From positions 9,136,105-9,200,104 of the forward strand of contig JAJEKV010000051.1 in assembly GCA_021234155.1 (NCBI GenBank): a stretch of 64,000 nt of DNA, written 5' to 3'. This document shows, in pieces, positions 12,307 to 23,813 of the stretch. The notes beneath the pieces were generated by a model, which worked only from the letters and a program-made list of their open reading frames with translations, did not search any database and was not told the DNA's origin. Origin of the DNA: Isoetes taiwanensis. Its lineage: Eukaryota; Streptophyta; Lycopodiopsida; Isoetales; Isoetaceae. Positions within the stretch are counted from its first letter, which is position 1. Each line of letters opens with the position of its first letter. Position numbers and translations under genes: made by a program.

Positions 12307-13533
12307 CTACTTATCTTTACCCACATAGCCGATTTGAAGCCGACTCCTTTGATAGGCTTCCGCCTTTTCTTTGTCAAACTTAGCGTGGGAACTTTCAGGG
12401 ACTTTTTCAGGAACTTCTTCTGCAACATGAACATGGGCTATCTGCGCAGATATTCGGCCTTTTGCTCGAGTATCCTCCTTTGGTTGTTCAGGATCCCCTT
12501 TGGATATAACTTTTGGACATTGATTCTTATAGTGTGGACCTCCGCATATAAAATATCCTCCCAGATGTGCTTTTGCCTGCCCTTTAGCCATTCCCCTTTC
12601 TCCATTGCTCCCCTTCGTACGGGTTTCATCATTACCTAGCAAGGCACTTACTCGGTACCTCTTACTTTCTCTTTCAGTTACCTTGCCATTATCTGGCTTA
12701 AAATTCTTCTCTTGAGGGTACCCCTCCCAGATGTCATACCGCACTATACTAGGATTGAATTTCATCTCTGCAGCTTCAGCCTTTCGCACCGCTTCATCAA
12801 TATTCGATGGTTCTGCAAATCATATCTCTGCATATAATGGATCTCATAGTCCAGCTATAAATTTTCGCGTCATTTCACTTTCAGATAGTCCTCCTGGCTG
12901 TAATTCTCCCATCTGTACCGCTAAGTAGGAGAACTTGGAGTAAAAATGATGTACCGATTCATGTTCCCCTTGCTTAAAAATATCCCACTGTCTTTTAAGA
13001 TCTGGATAATAATTTGCATGCAAGTTGTGCGATTCGAATGCTTTTCTCAAAGCTGCCCAGATTTTTATCTAAGGTAACAATTTCTTCCTTCCTTGCCACC
13101 ATATTCTGGCTACATCAGTTAAATACTTATCCATGGCCTGTAATTTCTGCTCCTCCGTGGCTTTGACTCTTTCAAAGAAACTTTCCCAACTTGTCAAGAA
13201 TCCCAGAACTGCTGGCGGACTCCGTTTATCTCCTGCATATGACGGCATTCCTTCTACCTTCTCTAACCATTTAATTCAATCTGTTCTGACATTGGAGGCA
13301 ACAGTAAGAGAATCCAGTGGTGGTGAAGTAATTGGTGGCGTACTTGCAGGCAAAGGAGGCTGTTGGAATATGTCTGGCAAATACCCATACAGAATTGCTA
13401 CATATTCAAGTTTCCTTTGATTTTCCTCAAAACTAGCAGATGTAGGCATGCCAATCTATACTGCAATCTGCGCAGCAGCATTCATAGCCTGATTATACTG
13501 AGCTATAGGAAGATTAAATTTGTTCTGGGCCAT
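12307..13533 (-). pseudogene. gag gene of element A, with in-frame stops
   Basis: Read on the minus strand from the ATG at 13533. A retrotransposon gag core is visible near 13070-12840 (DLKRQWDIFKQGEHESV, then LSESEMTRKFIAGL), followed by a basic region. The nucleocapsid knuckle near 12545 has its first cysteine replaced by tyrosine (YFICGGPHYKNQC instead of a CX2CX3HX4C pattern). Stop codons or frame breaks occur near 13270, 13070 and 12830, so it is non-functional. Gag would package the RNA in virus-like particles. Confidence 0.8.
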
Positions 13534-13550
13534 TTCACAGGATCTTAGGA

Positions 13551-13569
13551 TGCCACAGCTCTGATACCA
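13551..13569 (-). other. Primer-binding site, initiator tRNA-Met type
   Basis: On the minus strand this reads TGGTATCAGAGC and onward, the classic plant retrotransposon site complementary to the 3' end of initiator tRNA-Met. It lies two bases inside the 5' LTR, which fixes the element's orientation. Confidence 0.92.
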
Positions 13570-13571
13570 AT

Positions 13572-14301
13572 TGATACAAACGGTCTTTCATGCCTGCAAA
13601 ACTATCAAACATTGTTAATCAAAAAGATCTGGAACTCCAGATCAAGGTCTCTCGGCACAACTTATCCACCCAACCGGGCTCTGATTTGCAAACACGGCAA
13701 GTCTAAGCTCAAATTCTTCCCAATTCTGAGAGTCTACTAACCAGCTGGATAGCCTCTCTGGGATTCTCTAGAATACTCCAAAACTAAGGAAGGCACTCAA
13801 TTCAAGCACAAATTATCAAAAGTTCTACAGGGCAATCAGATTTCTTCTTTTCTCATGCAATCACTTCCGGTTGTTCTTCAATTCTACAGATCGTTTACTT
13901 TTATACTGTTCTAAAAGGTTTCCTGCAACTAATTTTGGATTCCCCTTACCTTTTTGCTGAATCTGAAGCCCTTTTCCTGCAATCTGACCTGATCCGTTGG
14001 CCGAGAAGCTAATTTCGGGCTTGTTCTGACCTTTTCTGTTTTGATGTCAACAAAAAGGCTTTGTTTTTCTATTTCGTTTTGTTTATATAATTGTTAAAAT
14101 CCCAATAGTTCTTTTAGTTTTAAACTTTTAACATTTCAATGGTTTCCTTCTTTTATAAGTTATAATTTAAAGCTCCTAAGGCTAAACAATCAATCAAAAT
14201 AGTTATCTAAACCATTGCCTCTGTGTTTGTCTCTGCAAATCCTTTCTCTATCTATCTATCTATCTATCTCTGAGCCATGCCCCCAAGCTAGTGCCATATC
14301 A
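13572..14301 (-). repeat. 5' LTR of element A
   Basis: 730 bp, 26 bp longer than the other LTR mainly because of a TATC microsatellite near 14246-14272. Confidence 0.93.
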
Positions 14302-14460
14302 CCATCCCTTGCTTTTATGAGAAACACATCATAAGAACATGGAGAGATAGCACCAGTTACCTGTAGTAGAACCAGAGCACAGTTAGCCATGAATGGATAA
14401 AAGTCTAAGCTACATGCGTGTAAGCAATAGGGCTATCTGGCTTAACACCCTTCACCGCTA

Positions 14461-15338
14461 ATGTTTGCGTCTCCTATAGCGGTTGATAAGCTGGTGGAGC
14501 GGGGAGTAGATCCTTTATGGGGGCACTATCTTTTGTATCAGGTATTCACTCCTGGCTTTTTGCCTAGCAAGACTAGTGCACTTCGGATGCCATGCTGGTT
14601 TGCCTTGGAAGATTTTCCTATTGAGTTGCAAGTTCCAGAGTTCATGATGGCTATTGCTAGTGGCTTGGGTCTCCATCTTGCTCATTCCATTGTGAATGGT
14701 CTCGTATTTGTGTCTCTCTTCCAGCTGATGCATCTCTCCCAAAATCTGTTGTGGTCAAAAGTGGTCCACTGTTCTTCAAATATGGTTTGTCGCTACTTAA
14801 TGGTCCTGAGCTTGCAGACATGTTTCCTGATGCTGCGGCATTCTCTAGTTTTCGCATTAGAAGAACACCTCCCTTTGCTCTTGCAGCATATGTAGCCCAT
14901 GACCAAGTGTCTCCATCTTCCTTTGATCCCTCTCCAGTCTTGGTAGCTTCGGGTTCTAGCCAGCCTGCTTCTGCTCCTGTGTCTATTCTTGCCCCTCTTT
15001 CTCCCTCTTCTCCCTCCTCCTCTGCATCCCAAGCTGCTCTTCTTGATGAGCAACGTGAGAGGCTTGCAGTCATTGCTCGCAAACATGAGCGACTGGAAGC
15101 ATCTCGAGGTGAGTGGTCCATCCCTCATATGAAGAGAGTTGCCCGTCGGAGAATTACTATTGCACCACAATCTCTTCCTGTTGAGTGTGCTACTCCAGCT
15201 GAACCAGCAGTGGCTACCATTGTTACAACCCTTCCTGCATCATCTGGACTAACCTGGGCTGATCAGGTGGAAGTATCATCTGCTAATAGTGACTCCATGG
15301 ATTTGGAACACCGGCCACTAGACCCCCCTGGATTATGA
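14461..15338 (+). pseudogene. L1-type ORF1 remnant (DUF4283-like part and C-terminus)
   Basis: The first frame holds PCWFALEDFPIEL and MAIASGLG, the second half of the DUF4283-type domain found in plant LINE ORF1 proteins. The frame shifts near 14700, and the continuation (14751-15338) has a Ser/Pro-rich linker. The N-terminal part of the domain is missing. The stop TGA (15336-15338) overlaps the ORF2 start ATG (15335-15337) as ATGA. Confidence 0.65.
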
Positions 15339-16199
15339 AGCTGGTTTCCTGGAATGTTCGGGGTGTTGCTTCCTCCCCAACTAAAAGAAGCAGACTTTCC
15401 ATGGCTCTTGTTAGATTGAATTCAGATTTCTATTGTCTACAAAAGCACAAGTGCAAAAAAAGGACGTGCAAAAGGTAGCTTCTCTGGTCGGTAGGAAATA
15501 TAACGTCTTGGTGGCTGCAGCAGACTCGGCAAAAGCGTGGGTCCTTACAGCATGGAGACATGATATAGCAGTCACATTCACTCATGCTGACAGATTTGGT
15601 CGTTGGATCATTTTCAAGTGGTTTGATAAGGGACAAGAGTGTGGACTAGTGAATGTGTATGCGCACAATAGACCTCATCAGAGAGGTGCACTCTGGGTTG
15701 TTTTGAGATCCAAACTAGTTCAACTGGGGGCTCATGTTGTATGGTTGTTGGTGGGTGACTTCAATATGGTGGAGTTGGAAGTTGATCGGTGCGGCAGAGG
15801 ATCAGAAATCATCCAAGGCTTTGAACGTGAACAATGGCAGCGCTTGATGACTGTGGTTTGGTAGAGGTGGATGGCGATGGAACCTTCACTTGGTGCAATG
15901 GCTGGCTTGGAGCTGGTAGAGCATATGCACGTCATGATAGGGGATATTATAATGCATTGGCAGCTACATATTTGCATAATTTCTCTCGCCAAAACATGCT
16001 TGAAGGCTCTATTTCAGATCACAATCCGCAGTATTTCTCTTGTTCTCAGGATGGGGTGCATAGCAGGACCAAGACTTATTTCAAGTTAAACACTTCATAC
16101 TTGAAGGATGAGGAGTTTAAAGATGGATGCAAGCAAGCCTGGTCCTCTGCATATGTGAGAAGGAAAGGAATGGCTGGGATTGTTGATGCTCTAACTGCC
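15335..16199 (+). pseudogene. L1-type ORF2, endonuclease part
   Basis: Starts MKLVSWNVRGVASSPTKR, the usual opening of a plant LINE endonuclease. The frame shifts near 15440 and 15840. Conserved pieces VNVYAHNRPHQRGALW, LVGDFNMVE and ISDHNP mark the endonuclease/exonuclease/phosphatase fold. Reading is interrupted at 16199 by LTR element B and resumes at 21122 (after the duplicated CTGCC at 21122-21126) in the same frame. Confidence 0.8.
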
Positions 16200-17575
16200 T
16201 GTCGTCTGCCAAATCGAGGCGAAAATCTGTAAAAAGCAGATTAATAAGAATATAGCTCGGGGAATCATGCTAGCTTAGCGAAGAAAGCTAAGCAAATATG
16301 GGAAGAGAAAGCAAGTAGCCGAGAGATGTGCTACGTGAAGGATTACCCATGAGAAAAACATGGGAAGGACTGTTATGGCAACAGGGTTGTCGTACGAAGA
16401 GCCCCATAGAAGAAAAATACCTATGGTGGTAAATGGAGATAACGTGGCAAAATAAAGGCCTCGAATAATGAAGGGGTCAAGTCACGAGAAGAAAAGATGT
16501 GAGAATTAAAGGGAGAAAAACCCTTTGGGAAGAACCGTGGAAGTGGAAATACCCATGGAAGAAAAGAGAGGATTGCCGGAGCCTTACGGGCAAAGCCAGA
16601 AAAGAAATAATGAACAGAGAAGGATGAATATGCAATGAATGAGAGCGAGCAATGATGAGGGAAAATTTGGGAAAAGATATCGGGTCACGAAGTTCCAAAG
16701 GGAAATAAGTGCTTAGGGAGAGCTCGGGAATTAAAGCTATGGCCAAAGGACAAAGAACAAGACACGAACCAGAAGGGGTGAATGAGAAAAAAACATGAAG
16801 GGGCCAGACAAGTGGAAAATAAACCATTAAAGAATAATAAAAGGAAAGAAAAAAGAAATCGTTAACACTTGTTAACAATGTTAACAAAGGGGCAAGAATA
16901 AACAGAACAGGGGTGCAATGGACGGTCGCGACCAAAACGGCGTTTCAGGCAAGGGATTGCAGGAAAAGGGTGATTATTCTTAGAATAGTTGGAAGAAAAA
17001 AGCAAGATCTGGAGCAAATCGAGTCTATGAACCCTAGCATCGGTAGAAAATCACAGATTTCTGGAAGAATCGGTGGGAATCGCCTTGAATCGGCGTAATT
17101 TGTCAAGGAGCCGATTTCTTCGAAAAAACAATATTGAAGGGGAGTTAAGCCCAGCAAATCCGCAGGTTTACAGAATATCAGGCCGGAATTGGAGCCAATT
17201 CAAAGAAGAAATCTGTTCCAGAGGCCCGTCAGGGTTCGATCTTGGAGATTGCTGCCGATTTTCCTGCCACCAATTCCTCTGCAATCGGTTTATTGTCCAA
17301 CAAATCTGAATGGGTTGACCAAGTTCTGGTCTAAACATGCAATTCCGACCAACAGGGGGCATTTTCGGCGACCAGTTGGATCTTCACCAACGCATCTCTG
17401 GCTGCCGTGAAGAACAGAGAAGGAGAGCACAAATTAAAGGGGAAAAAAAAGCTCTTAAGAGAAAAAACAAGTGTAATTATTTCAAAATTATGGAAAGGTG
17501 GCGGGTTCAATTCCCTTCCAAGGCTTTTTGCCAAAGGATCGAAGAACCACAAATTCGCATCTTTTTTGCCTGATG

Positions 17576-17725
17576 ACGTGGCAAAGATGAGTTGGCATAT
17601 GAGAGATCAAGGAGGCGAGATTTGATGACGTGGCGTGACCAGTGACATGTTGATTACGTGGCAAGGTGCCACGAGGGCGATCCGCCTAGGTGGCATACGA
17701 AATTCAAGGGGTGCGATGACGTGGC
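17576..17725 (+). promoter_or_regulatory. ACGTGGC (bZIP/ABRE-like) motif cluster in the LTR promoter
   Basis: ACGTGGC occurs at 17576, 17628, 17656 and 17719, three times as TGACGTGGC, within 150 bp and ending 18 bp before the TATA box. ACGTGGC is the core of plant abscisic-acid-response and G-box-like sites bound by bZIP factors. The same cluster is in the 3' LTR. Function is inferred. Confidence 0.6.
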
Positions 17726-17742
17726 GAAGGGGTAGTTGGGAC

Positions 17743-17750
17743 TATAAATA
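17743..17750 (+). promoter_or_regulatory. TATA box of element B
   Basis: TATAAATA, about 45 bp upstream of the AATAAA motif; the 3' LTR copy is at 20988-20995. Confidence 0.7.
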
Positions 17751-17883
17751 TGTGAACCACGGTTGGGGTTTTTTCGAACCAGCAAAGTGTGCAATAAAGT
17801 TTGATCTTTTGTTCTAGTTTTCTTGGTGTCTCTTTCACAGCGCTACCTTTCCCTCGGGTTGCGAGCGGGGCTCGACATAAAAG

Positions 17884-17903
17884 TGGTGCATTGGCCGGGA
17901 AAT
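17884..17903 (+). other. Primer-binding site of element B
   Basis: TGGTGCATTGGCCGGGAAAT begins six bases after the LTR end. It starts with TGG, complementary to CCA, and resembles the 3' end of a tRNA-Gly more than initiator Met. The tRNA identity is tentative. Confidence 0.55.
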
Positions 17904-18171
17904 CAATCGTGGTGCTCGTGAAGGAGATTTGTCCAAGAAAGCCTACAACATTAGATAGAGAAGAGGAGCCAAGCCACGGTTAGAGAGAAAGTCGGGCCAA
18001 ATCCCTCCATCGATGTATGTACGTGCAAGGAACGGAATCCAAGGAAGAGCACAAAAGAATTGATATCAGGCAGCGTCGACAAGGAAAGCGAATAAATTAT
18101 ATTAAATTGCACCATGAATAAAGTGCAAAAGAAACATTAGAGCCATTGACAAATTTCGAGAGAAAGGAATT

Positions 18172-19391
18172 ATGAGTGGACAAATTGATTACTTTGCTCT
18201 TATGCAAAGAGGCTTGATTGTGGATCAAGTCCATCTTCATCAAGTCGCAGCAGCAGTAGCAACCCACGGAACTGCAGCATTAATGCATTGTCCTCAGAGA
18301 TCGACAATATCCATGAAAGTTCCAACGCCAGAGATGGTCATGAATAAGTTCAAAGAAGACGTACTCAGAGAGTTATCTGCAAAAGTGCTCGAGATGCAAC
18401 AAACGATGTGCATTATGCAGTCAAAAAAATCTGTGCAATGTTGGAGATGTCACCAGTACGGCCATATTGCAAAATTTTGCCCAGTAGAATTTGTGTATTG
18501 TGGGACCTGCAATACCCAAGAAGACGAGATGATTCAAAAGCAGATATTCACAAATTTGGACAATGAGGAGACAATACGATTTTGTGTGGAGTGCCAACAA
18601 CTTATCTCTCTAACAAGACAAGAAGCCGAAGAATTGGATGAAGAGGATGACTTATTGACTTGTTGTTACCATAAAGCTACAAGGCATCCTCAGAAGTGCT
18701 TGAGAAAAGTTCTATTGGAGACTTGGGGCCTGAGATTGTCGAAGAAGAAAAGACAATAGACTTTCAACATTTGGCGCCCATTCAACATGTGCTTGATCCA
18801 GCATTAATGGAGAACCAACCAATTGACCAGAAGCTAGTTGAAAAGCCACATCAAGCTAACGTTAGCAATAAGGTTGATTGCCAAGGAGGGGAGCACATAT
18901 GCGAAATGGATGTGATTGAAAAAAAGAACAAATCAATATGCCTACATGAACAGATTGAGAAGGAAAAAGAAGACGATGACTACTATACAAAAATGATGCA
19001 CAGAAATTTGGAAAACCAAGAGAAAGAATGGTTAGACATGCAGAGGGAGCAAGTGAAAGAAGAATTAGTCTATCAGATGGAAGAAGTTGCTAGCATTGTG
19101 TGCAACAAAGAGATGGAAGGTCAAGATGGGAACACCAGTCAAATAGAAGATGGAAAGCAAAGCAAGAAGGAAGTTTTGCAAAGAAGGATTATGGAAGTGC
19201 TGGAGAATATCAAGGAGGGAGAAGGCGTATTGAGAGCCAACATTAATCTGTCCATGGAAGGCAAGTTAGAAAACATATTGAATGCGATAAAAGATGACTC
19301 AGATGCTCAAAGAGATGCGTGCCCAAAAGTGAAAATGAAGATTTTGAAAACAAGGCCATCATTTGGCTCGAAGATATGGGATCCAGGGTAA
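18172..19391 (+). pseudogene. gag of element B (one frame break)
   Basis: An ATG at 18172 opens a 195-codon frame with a helical part and a CCHC knuckle CWRCHQYGHIAKFC (residues 90-103, CX2CX4HX4C). It is followed by further cysteine pairs and an acidic stretch. Coding-quality sequence then continues in another frame from about 18690 to 19391: highly charged, Glu/Lys-rich, likely coiled coil. That second frame has no ATG at its start, so a one-base indel or a programmed frameshift near 18690 joins them. Gag binds RNA and builds particles. There are no protease, RT or integrase motifs. Confidence 0.75.
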
Positions 19392-19407
19392 GTTTCAAAA
19401 ACCTTGA

Positions 19408-19426
19408 GTTCCTCGGGACGAGGAAC
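19408..19426 (+). other. Hairpin before the 3' LTR of element B
   Basis: GTTCCTCG pairs perfectly with CGAGGAAC around a GGA loop, 17 bases upstream of the 3' LTR. Similar sequence sits near the 3' end of full-length plant gypsy-type elements. Confidence 0.6.
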
Positions 19427-19443
19427 ATTTTCCTCCCCAATAA

Positions 19444-21121
19444 TGTCGTCTGCCAAATCGAGGCGAAAATCTGTAAAAAGCAGATTAATAAGAATATAGC
19501 TCGGGGAATCATGCTAGCTTAGCGAAGAAAGCTAAGCAAATATGGAAAGAGAAAGCAAGTAGCCGAGAGATGTGCTACGTGAAGGATTACCCATGAGAAA
19601 AACATGGGAAGGACTGTTATGGCAACAGGGTTGTCGTACGAAGAGCCCCATAGAAGAAAAATACCTATGGTGGTAAATGGAGATAACGTGGCAAAATAAA
19701 GGCCTCGAATAATGAAGGGGTCAAGTCACGAGAAGAAAAGATGTGAGAATTAAAGGGAGAAAAACCCTTTGGGAAGAACCGTGGAAGTGGAAATACCCAT
19801 GGAAGAAAAGAGAGGATTGCCGGAGCCTTACGGGCAAAGCCAGAAAAGAAATAATGAACAGAGAAGGATGAATATGCAATGAATGAGAGCGAGCAATGAT
19901 GAGGGAAAATTTGGGAAAAGATATCGGGTCACGAAGTTCCAAAGGGAAATAAGTGCTTAGGGAGAGCTCGGGAATTAAAGCTATGGCCAGTGACAAAGAA
20001 CAAGACACGAACCAGAAGGGGTGAATGAGAAAAAAACATGAAGGGGCCAGACAAGTGGAAAATAAACCATTAAAGAATAATAAAAGGAAAGAAAAAAGAA
20101 ATCGTTAACACTTGTTAACAATGTTAACAAAGGGGCAAGAATAAACAGAACAGGGGTGCAATGGACGGTCGCGACCAAAACGGCGTTTCAGGCAAGGGAT
20201 TGCAGGAAAAGGGTGATTATTCTTAGAATAGTTGGAAGAAAAAAGCAAGATCTGGAGCAAATCGAGTCTATGAACCCTAGCATCAGTAGAAAATCACAGA
20301 TTTCTGGAAGAATCGGTGGGAATCGTCTTGAATCGGCCAGAATTTGCTGAAGGAGCCGATTTCTTACTGAAAACAATATTGAAGGGGAGTTAAGCCCAGC
20401 AAATCCGCAGGTTTACAGAATATCAGGCCGGAATTGGAGCCAATTCAAAGAAGAAATCTGTTCCAGAGGCCCGTCAGGGTTCGATCTTGGAGATTGCTGC
20501 CGATTTTCCTGCCACCAATTCCTCTGCAATCGGTTTATTGTCCAACAAATCTGAATGGGTTGACCAAGTTCTGGCCTAAACATGCAATTCCGACCAACAG
20601 GGGGCATTTTCGGCGACCAGTTGGATCTTCACCAACGCATCTCTGGCTGCCGTGAAGAACAGAGAAGGAGAGCACAAATTAAAGGGGAAAAAAAAGCTCT
20701 TAAGAGAAAAAACAAGTGTAATTATTTCAAAATTATGGAAAGGTGGCGGGTTCAATTCCCTTCCAAGGCTTTTTGCCAAAGGATCGAAGAACCACAAATT
20801 CGCATCTTTTTTGCCTGATGACGTGGCAAAGATGAGTTGGCATATGAGAGATCAAGGAGGCGAGATTTGATGACGTGGCGTGACCAGTGACATGTTGATT
20901 ACGTGGCAAGGTGCCACGAGGGCGATCCGCCTAGGTGGCATACGAAATTCAAGGGGTGCGATGACGTGGCGAAGGGGTAGTTGGGACTATAAATATGTGA
21001 ACCACGGTTGGGGTTTTTCCAACCAGCAAAGTGTGCAATAAAGTTTGATCTTTTGTTCTAGTTTTCTTGGTGTCTCTTTCACAGCGCTACCTTTCCCTCG
21101 GGTTGCGAGCGGGGCTCGACA
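19444..21121 (+). repeat. 3' LTR of element B
   Basis: Same length as the 5' LTR. The TATA box is at 20988-20995, and the LTR is followed by the duplicated CTGCC. Confidence 0.94.
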
Positions 21122-23813
21122 CTGCCGTGAAGTCCTTTGCTAAGAATTGGGTTCGTCAGCGAGTTGCTGCTAATCGAGGGATTTTGATCGCTTTGTACCA
21201 ACAATTAGTGGCTTGCAGGTCTGTTGTACCATCAGATGCCCAGCAGGAGAAGCAGATTTTGGCCAGCATTAGACAGATGGAAGCTAAGCAAGTTCATCGC
21301 GCTCGAGTTGCGATGGTTCAAAGAGGGGGATTGTTGCACATGCTTCTTTTTTAGAGCTGCAAAAATTCGGAGACAAGCTTTTGCGATGGTGTCTCTCCAA
21401 GTTCAAGATGGGCATCCCATCTCTGATCCTAAGCAACTTAAGTTCTTTCTGCGTGGCCACTTTTCTTCCTTTTTTGCTTCTCTTCGCCGTCCCTTCCAAT
21501 CAGATTTTCAGGAGGCATTATTAGCAAAGATACATCCTATTACTACATTCCTTTTGAAGAAAGGAAAGTGTCCTGGAATTGACGGTATTCCTATGGAGTT
21601 CTTTCAAGACTTATGGGATTGGGTTGGCGATGATGTGTACGACGCGTTTCAAGATTTCAAGAGGCAAAGGCGTCTAGACAAAATTCTTAACTCGGGCTGC
21701 ATTTCTCTTATTCCCAAATGTAAGGTACCTTCGCCCTATCACCTTACTATCTTCTGTGTACAAGATTTTTGCCAAAGCTTATGCACAAAAGCTTCAGGAT
21801 ATTCTTGTTGATTCCATATCCTCTACACAGTCAGGATTTCTGCCACGGCAATGCATATTAAACAATGTAGCTGCTGCCTATGAAGGTATTTACAAGGCTC
21901 GACTTCAGGGTCATGAAATTGTATATTTGAAGCTGGACTTTGCAAAAGCGTATGACAGTGTCGACTGGGCCTTCTTAGAGAAATGTCTCTTACGCTTTGG
22001 TTTTGGTGCACAATTCACAGCTGATGTCATGAGGCTTCATTATTCTGCTCGCTCCTCTATTCTCTTCCAAGGGGAACCCTCAGCATTCTTTCAGGTGGGT
22101 CGTGGCATCCGTCAAGGCTGTCCATTAGCTCCATTGTTATTTACAGTTGTGGCAGCGGTCCTTGCCCAGGTCTTCTCTCTTGCTGCACAAGAGGGAATCT
22201 TGTATGGACTTCCTATGAACAATGGGTCGCAGGAGATCTGTAATCAATATGCGGATGACACTTTCTTTTTTCTGAGGGCAGATGAGCAAAATTTGCAGAA
22301 TGCCGTTTCCTTGTTGGATTCTTTTTCCCTACATCTGGTATTTTTGTGGGTTGGCAGAAGTGCACCACACTATGGGCATTGGACTCTCCAGTTCCACCAT
22401 GTGTAACTGCCTATCCATGGAAGATCCTTCCCCATGGTAAAGCAACCAAACTTCTTGGTATCCCTGTAGGTGTTCATATCTCATCAGGAGATGCGTGGGA
22501 GGCAATGATTTAAGGGCTTAGCAAAGCACCTTTTCTGGTGGTCCACAGCGAAGCTTTCCATGGCGGGACGAATTGTTGTGGCTAAGTCAGTTTTAAGTAG
22601 CACCCATGTGTATATGGCTTCCTTCATGTTGGCTCCACAGTCAAAGGTACAACTTATCGTCAGGGTTGTCAGGAACTTCATCTGGGGGGGAACATAGGAG
22701 GGTGTTGCTGCCAAAGTCAGTTGGGAAAAGTGCATGCTGTCAAAGCATTTTGGCGGCCTTGGGATGATCAATTTTCTATTGCAGAGCAAGGTGATGATTT
22801 CCAAGTTTATTTGGAGAATTTTGAATAATGTGGATGAGTCCTCGGGTTCCCGTCTTGTTTATTAGTCTTTACAAATGTGCATTTCTTTTGGGTCTTGATC
22901 TCTTAGGGCACTTTACCCCTGGGCTCTGTTTTATCCACTGACCGCATACCCTAATGCGTCCCCATTTCTTAGAGGATTGCTAGTTGCGTGGGAGACTGTA
23001 CAATCTCTGTTTCACTTCCACCATCTTGCGCACACTAGCACTATTGCAAGTTGTTGGTGGATTCCATTGGATGGTGGTCCTCTGGTATCTTCAGTCCACC
23101 CATTGACACAGCGTCGATGGAGAGCAGCAGGTGTGTATATGATATCTGATTGGTATAATAATCAAAGGCAGTTGCTGACATGGAAAGAGTTTAGAGCTAA
23201 GTTCCTCCTTTTAAGGTGGGATCAGGCTATTTGGCAGAAGGTGGCTTTAATTCTTCCTCCAGTCGCACAAGTGGATGACCCCCAGCCTTGGGTAGTTCAT
23301 GAGCATGTCAAAGCAGATAAGTTGGTGAATTCCATGTACAAGGTCTTGCTGGCTGCGGACGTCTTGCCTCCTTCATCCAAGTGGACTTTGGTCATTCCCA
23401 GGGATCGGCAGAAAGCAGTGTGGAAATGGGTATGGAATAGACTACTCCATCCCAAAGTATCTATTTTATGGTGGCAAGTCATTCATCGTTGTCTGCGCGT
23501 TAATATTCTGGTGCACAGATTTCGTCCAGAGGTATCTGCACTTTGTCCCTTATGTGCACAGAGGGACGAGACAATTGAGCATTGCTTCTTCCTGTGCAGA
23601 TATGCCAGACATACTTGGTTGTGGCTTCAAGGCCTCTTTCGTTGCAATTTGAATAGTCAGCAGGCGTTATTAGCAGTTTATCCAAGTAGTTGGGAATTTG
23701 GCAAAAAGGGCATTTCATTTGGCTTCTGCATGGATCATTTGATCCATTTGGAAAAGAAGGAACCTTCTCATATTCAAAGGTCTTGCTTGTTCAGATGCAC
23801 AGATCTTTCTTGA
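21122..23813 (+). pseudogene. L1-type ORF2, RT and zf-RVT part
   Basis: The frame resumes after the LTR insertion. It breaks near 21350, then PGIDGIPMEFF (about 21575) opens the RT. A second frame (21756-22406) holds FLPRQCILNN, LDFAKAYDSVDW, GIRQGCPLAPLLF and YADDT (22248-22262). The next 500 bp is broken. A long frame 22977-23813 has the C-terminal zf-RVT type cluster CPLCAQRDETIEHCFFLC near 23545-23600 with WW and W-rich flanks. This matches plant L1 order. Multiple frameshifts and stops make it non-functional. Confidence 0.85.

Larger units (their letters stand above)
11263..14301 (-). mobile_element. Gag-only LTR retrotransposon A (complete, minus strand)
   Basis: Two direct repeats (11263-11966 and 13572-14301) start TGATATGG and end GTATCA when read on the minus strand. 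They are flanked by a 5-bp target duplication CCATC (11258-11262 and 14302-14306). A 1605-bp interior carries a primer-binding site, a decayed gag and a hairpin-rich 3' segment. No protease, integrase or RT is present, so the element would have depended on another element's enzymes (a TR-GAG-like layout). The LTRs differ at many sites and one has a (TATC)n expansion at about 14246-14272, so the insertion is older than element B. Confidence 0.93.
16200..17877 (+). repeat. 5' LTR of element B
   Basis: Contains a TATA box TATAAATA at 17743-17750 and a polyadenylation-type AATAAA at 17793-17798, so R probably begins near 17775. Four ACGTGGC motifs lie upstream in U3. Confidence 0.94.
16200..21121 (+). 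mobile_element. Gag-only LTR retrotransposon B (complete, nested in LINE)
   Basis: LTRs at 16200-17877 and 19444-21121 are both 1678 bp, begin TGTCG and end CGACA, and are flanked by the 5-bp duplication CTGCC (16195-16199 and 21122-21126). The 1566-bp interior has a primer-binding site at 17884, a gag with a CCHC knuckle, and no pol. By eye the LTRs differ at only a score or so of positions, partly clustered at 17090-17130, so the insertion is fairly recent. It must rely on enzymes from an autonomous relative. Confidence 0.95.

Noticed and set aside
16477-20178. Frames of 60-150 codons within the LTRs, seen twice
   Set aside because: They are duplicated only because the LTRs are; no motif, and LTRs are not coding.
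22977-23813. A host gene with zinc finger downstream of the RT
   Set aside because: It is the C-terminal part of LINE ORF2 (zf-RVT), in order and orientation.
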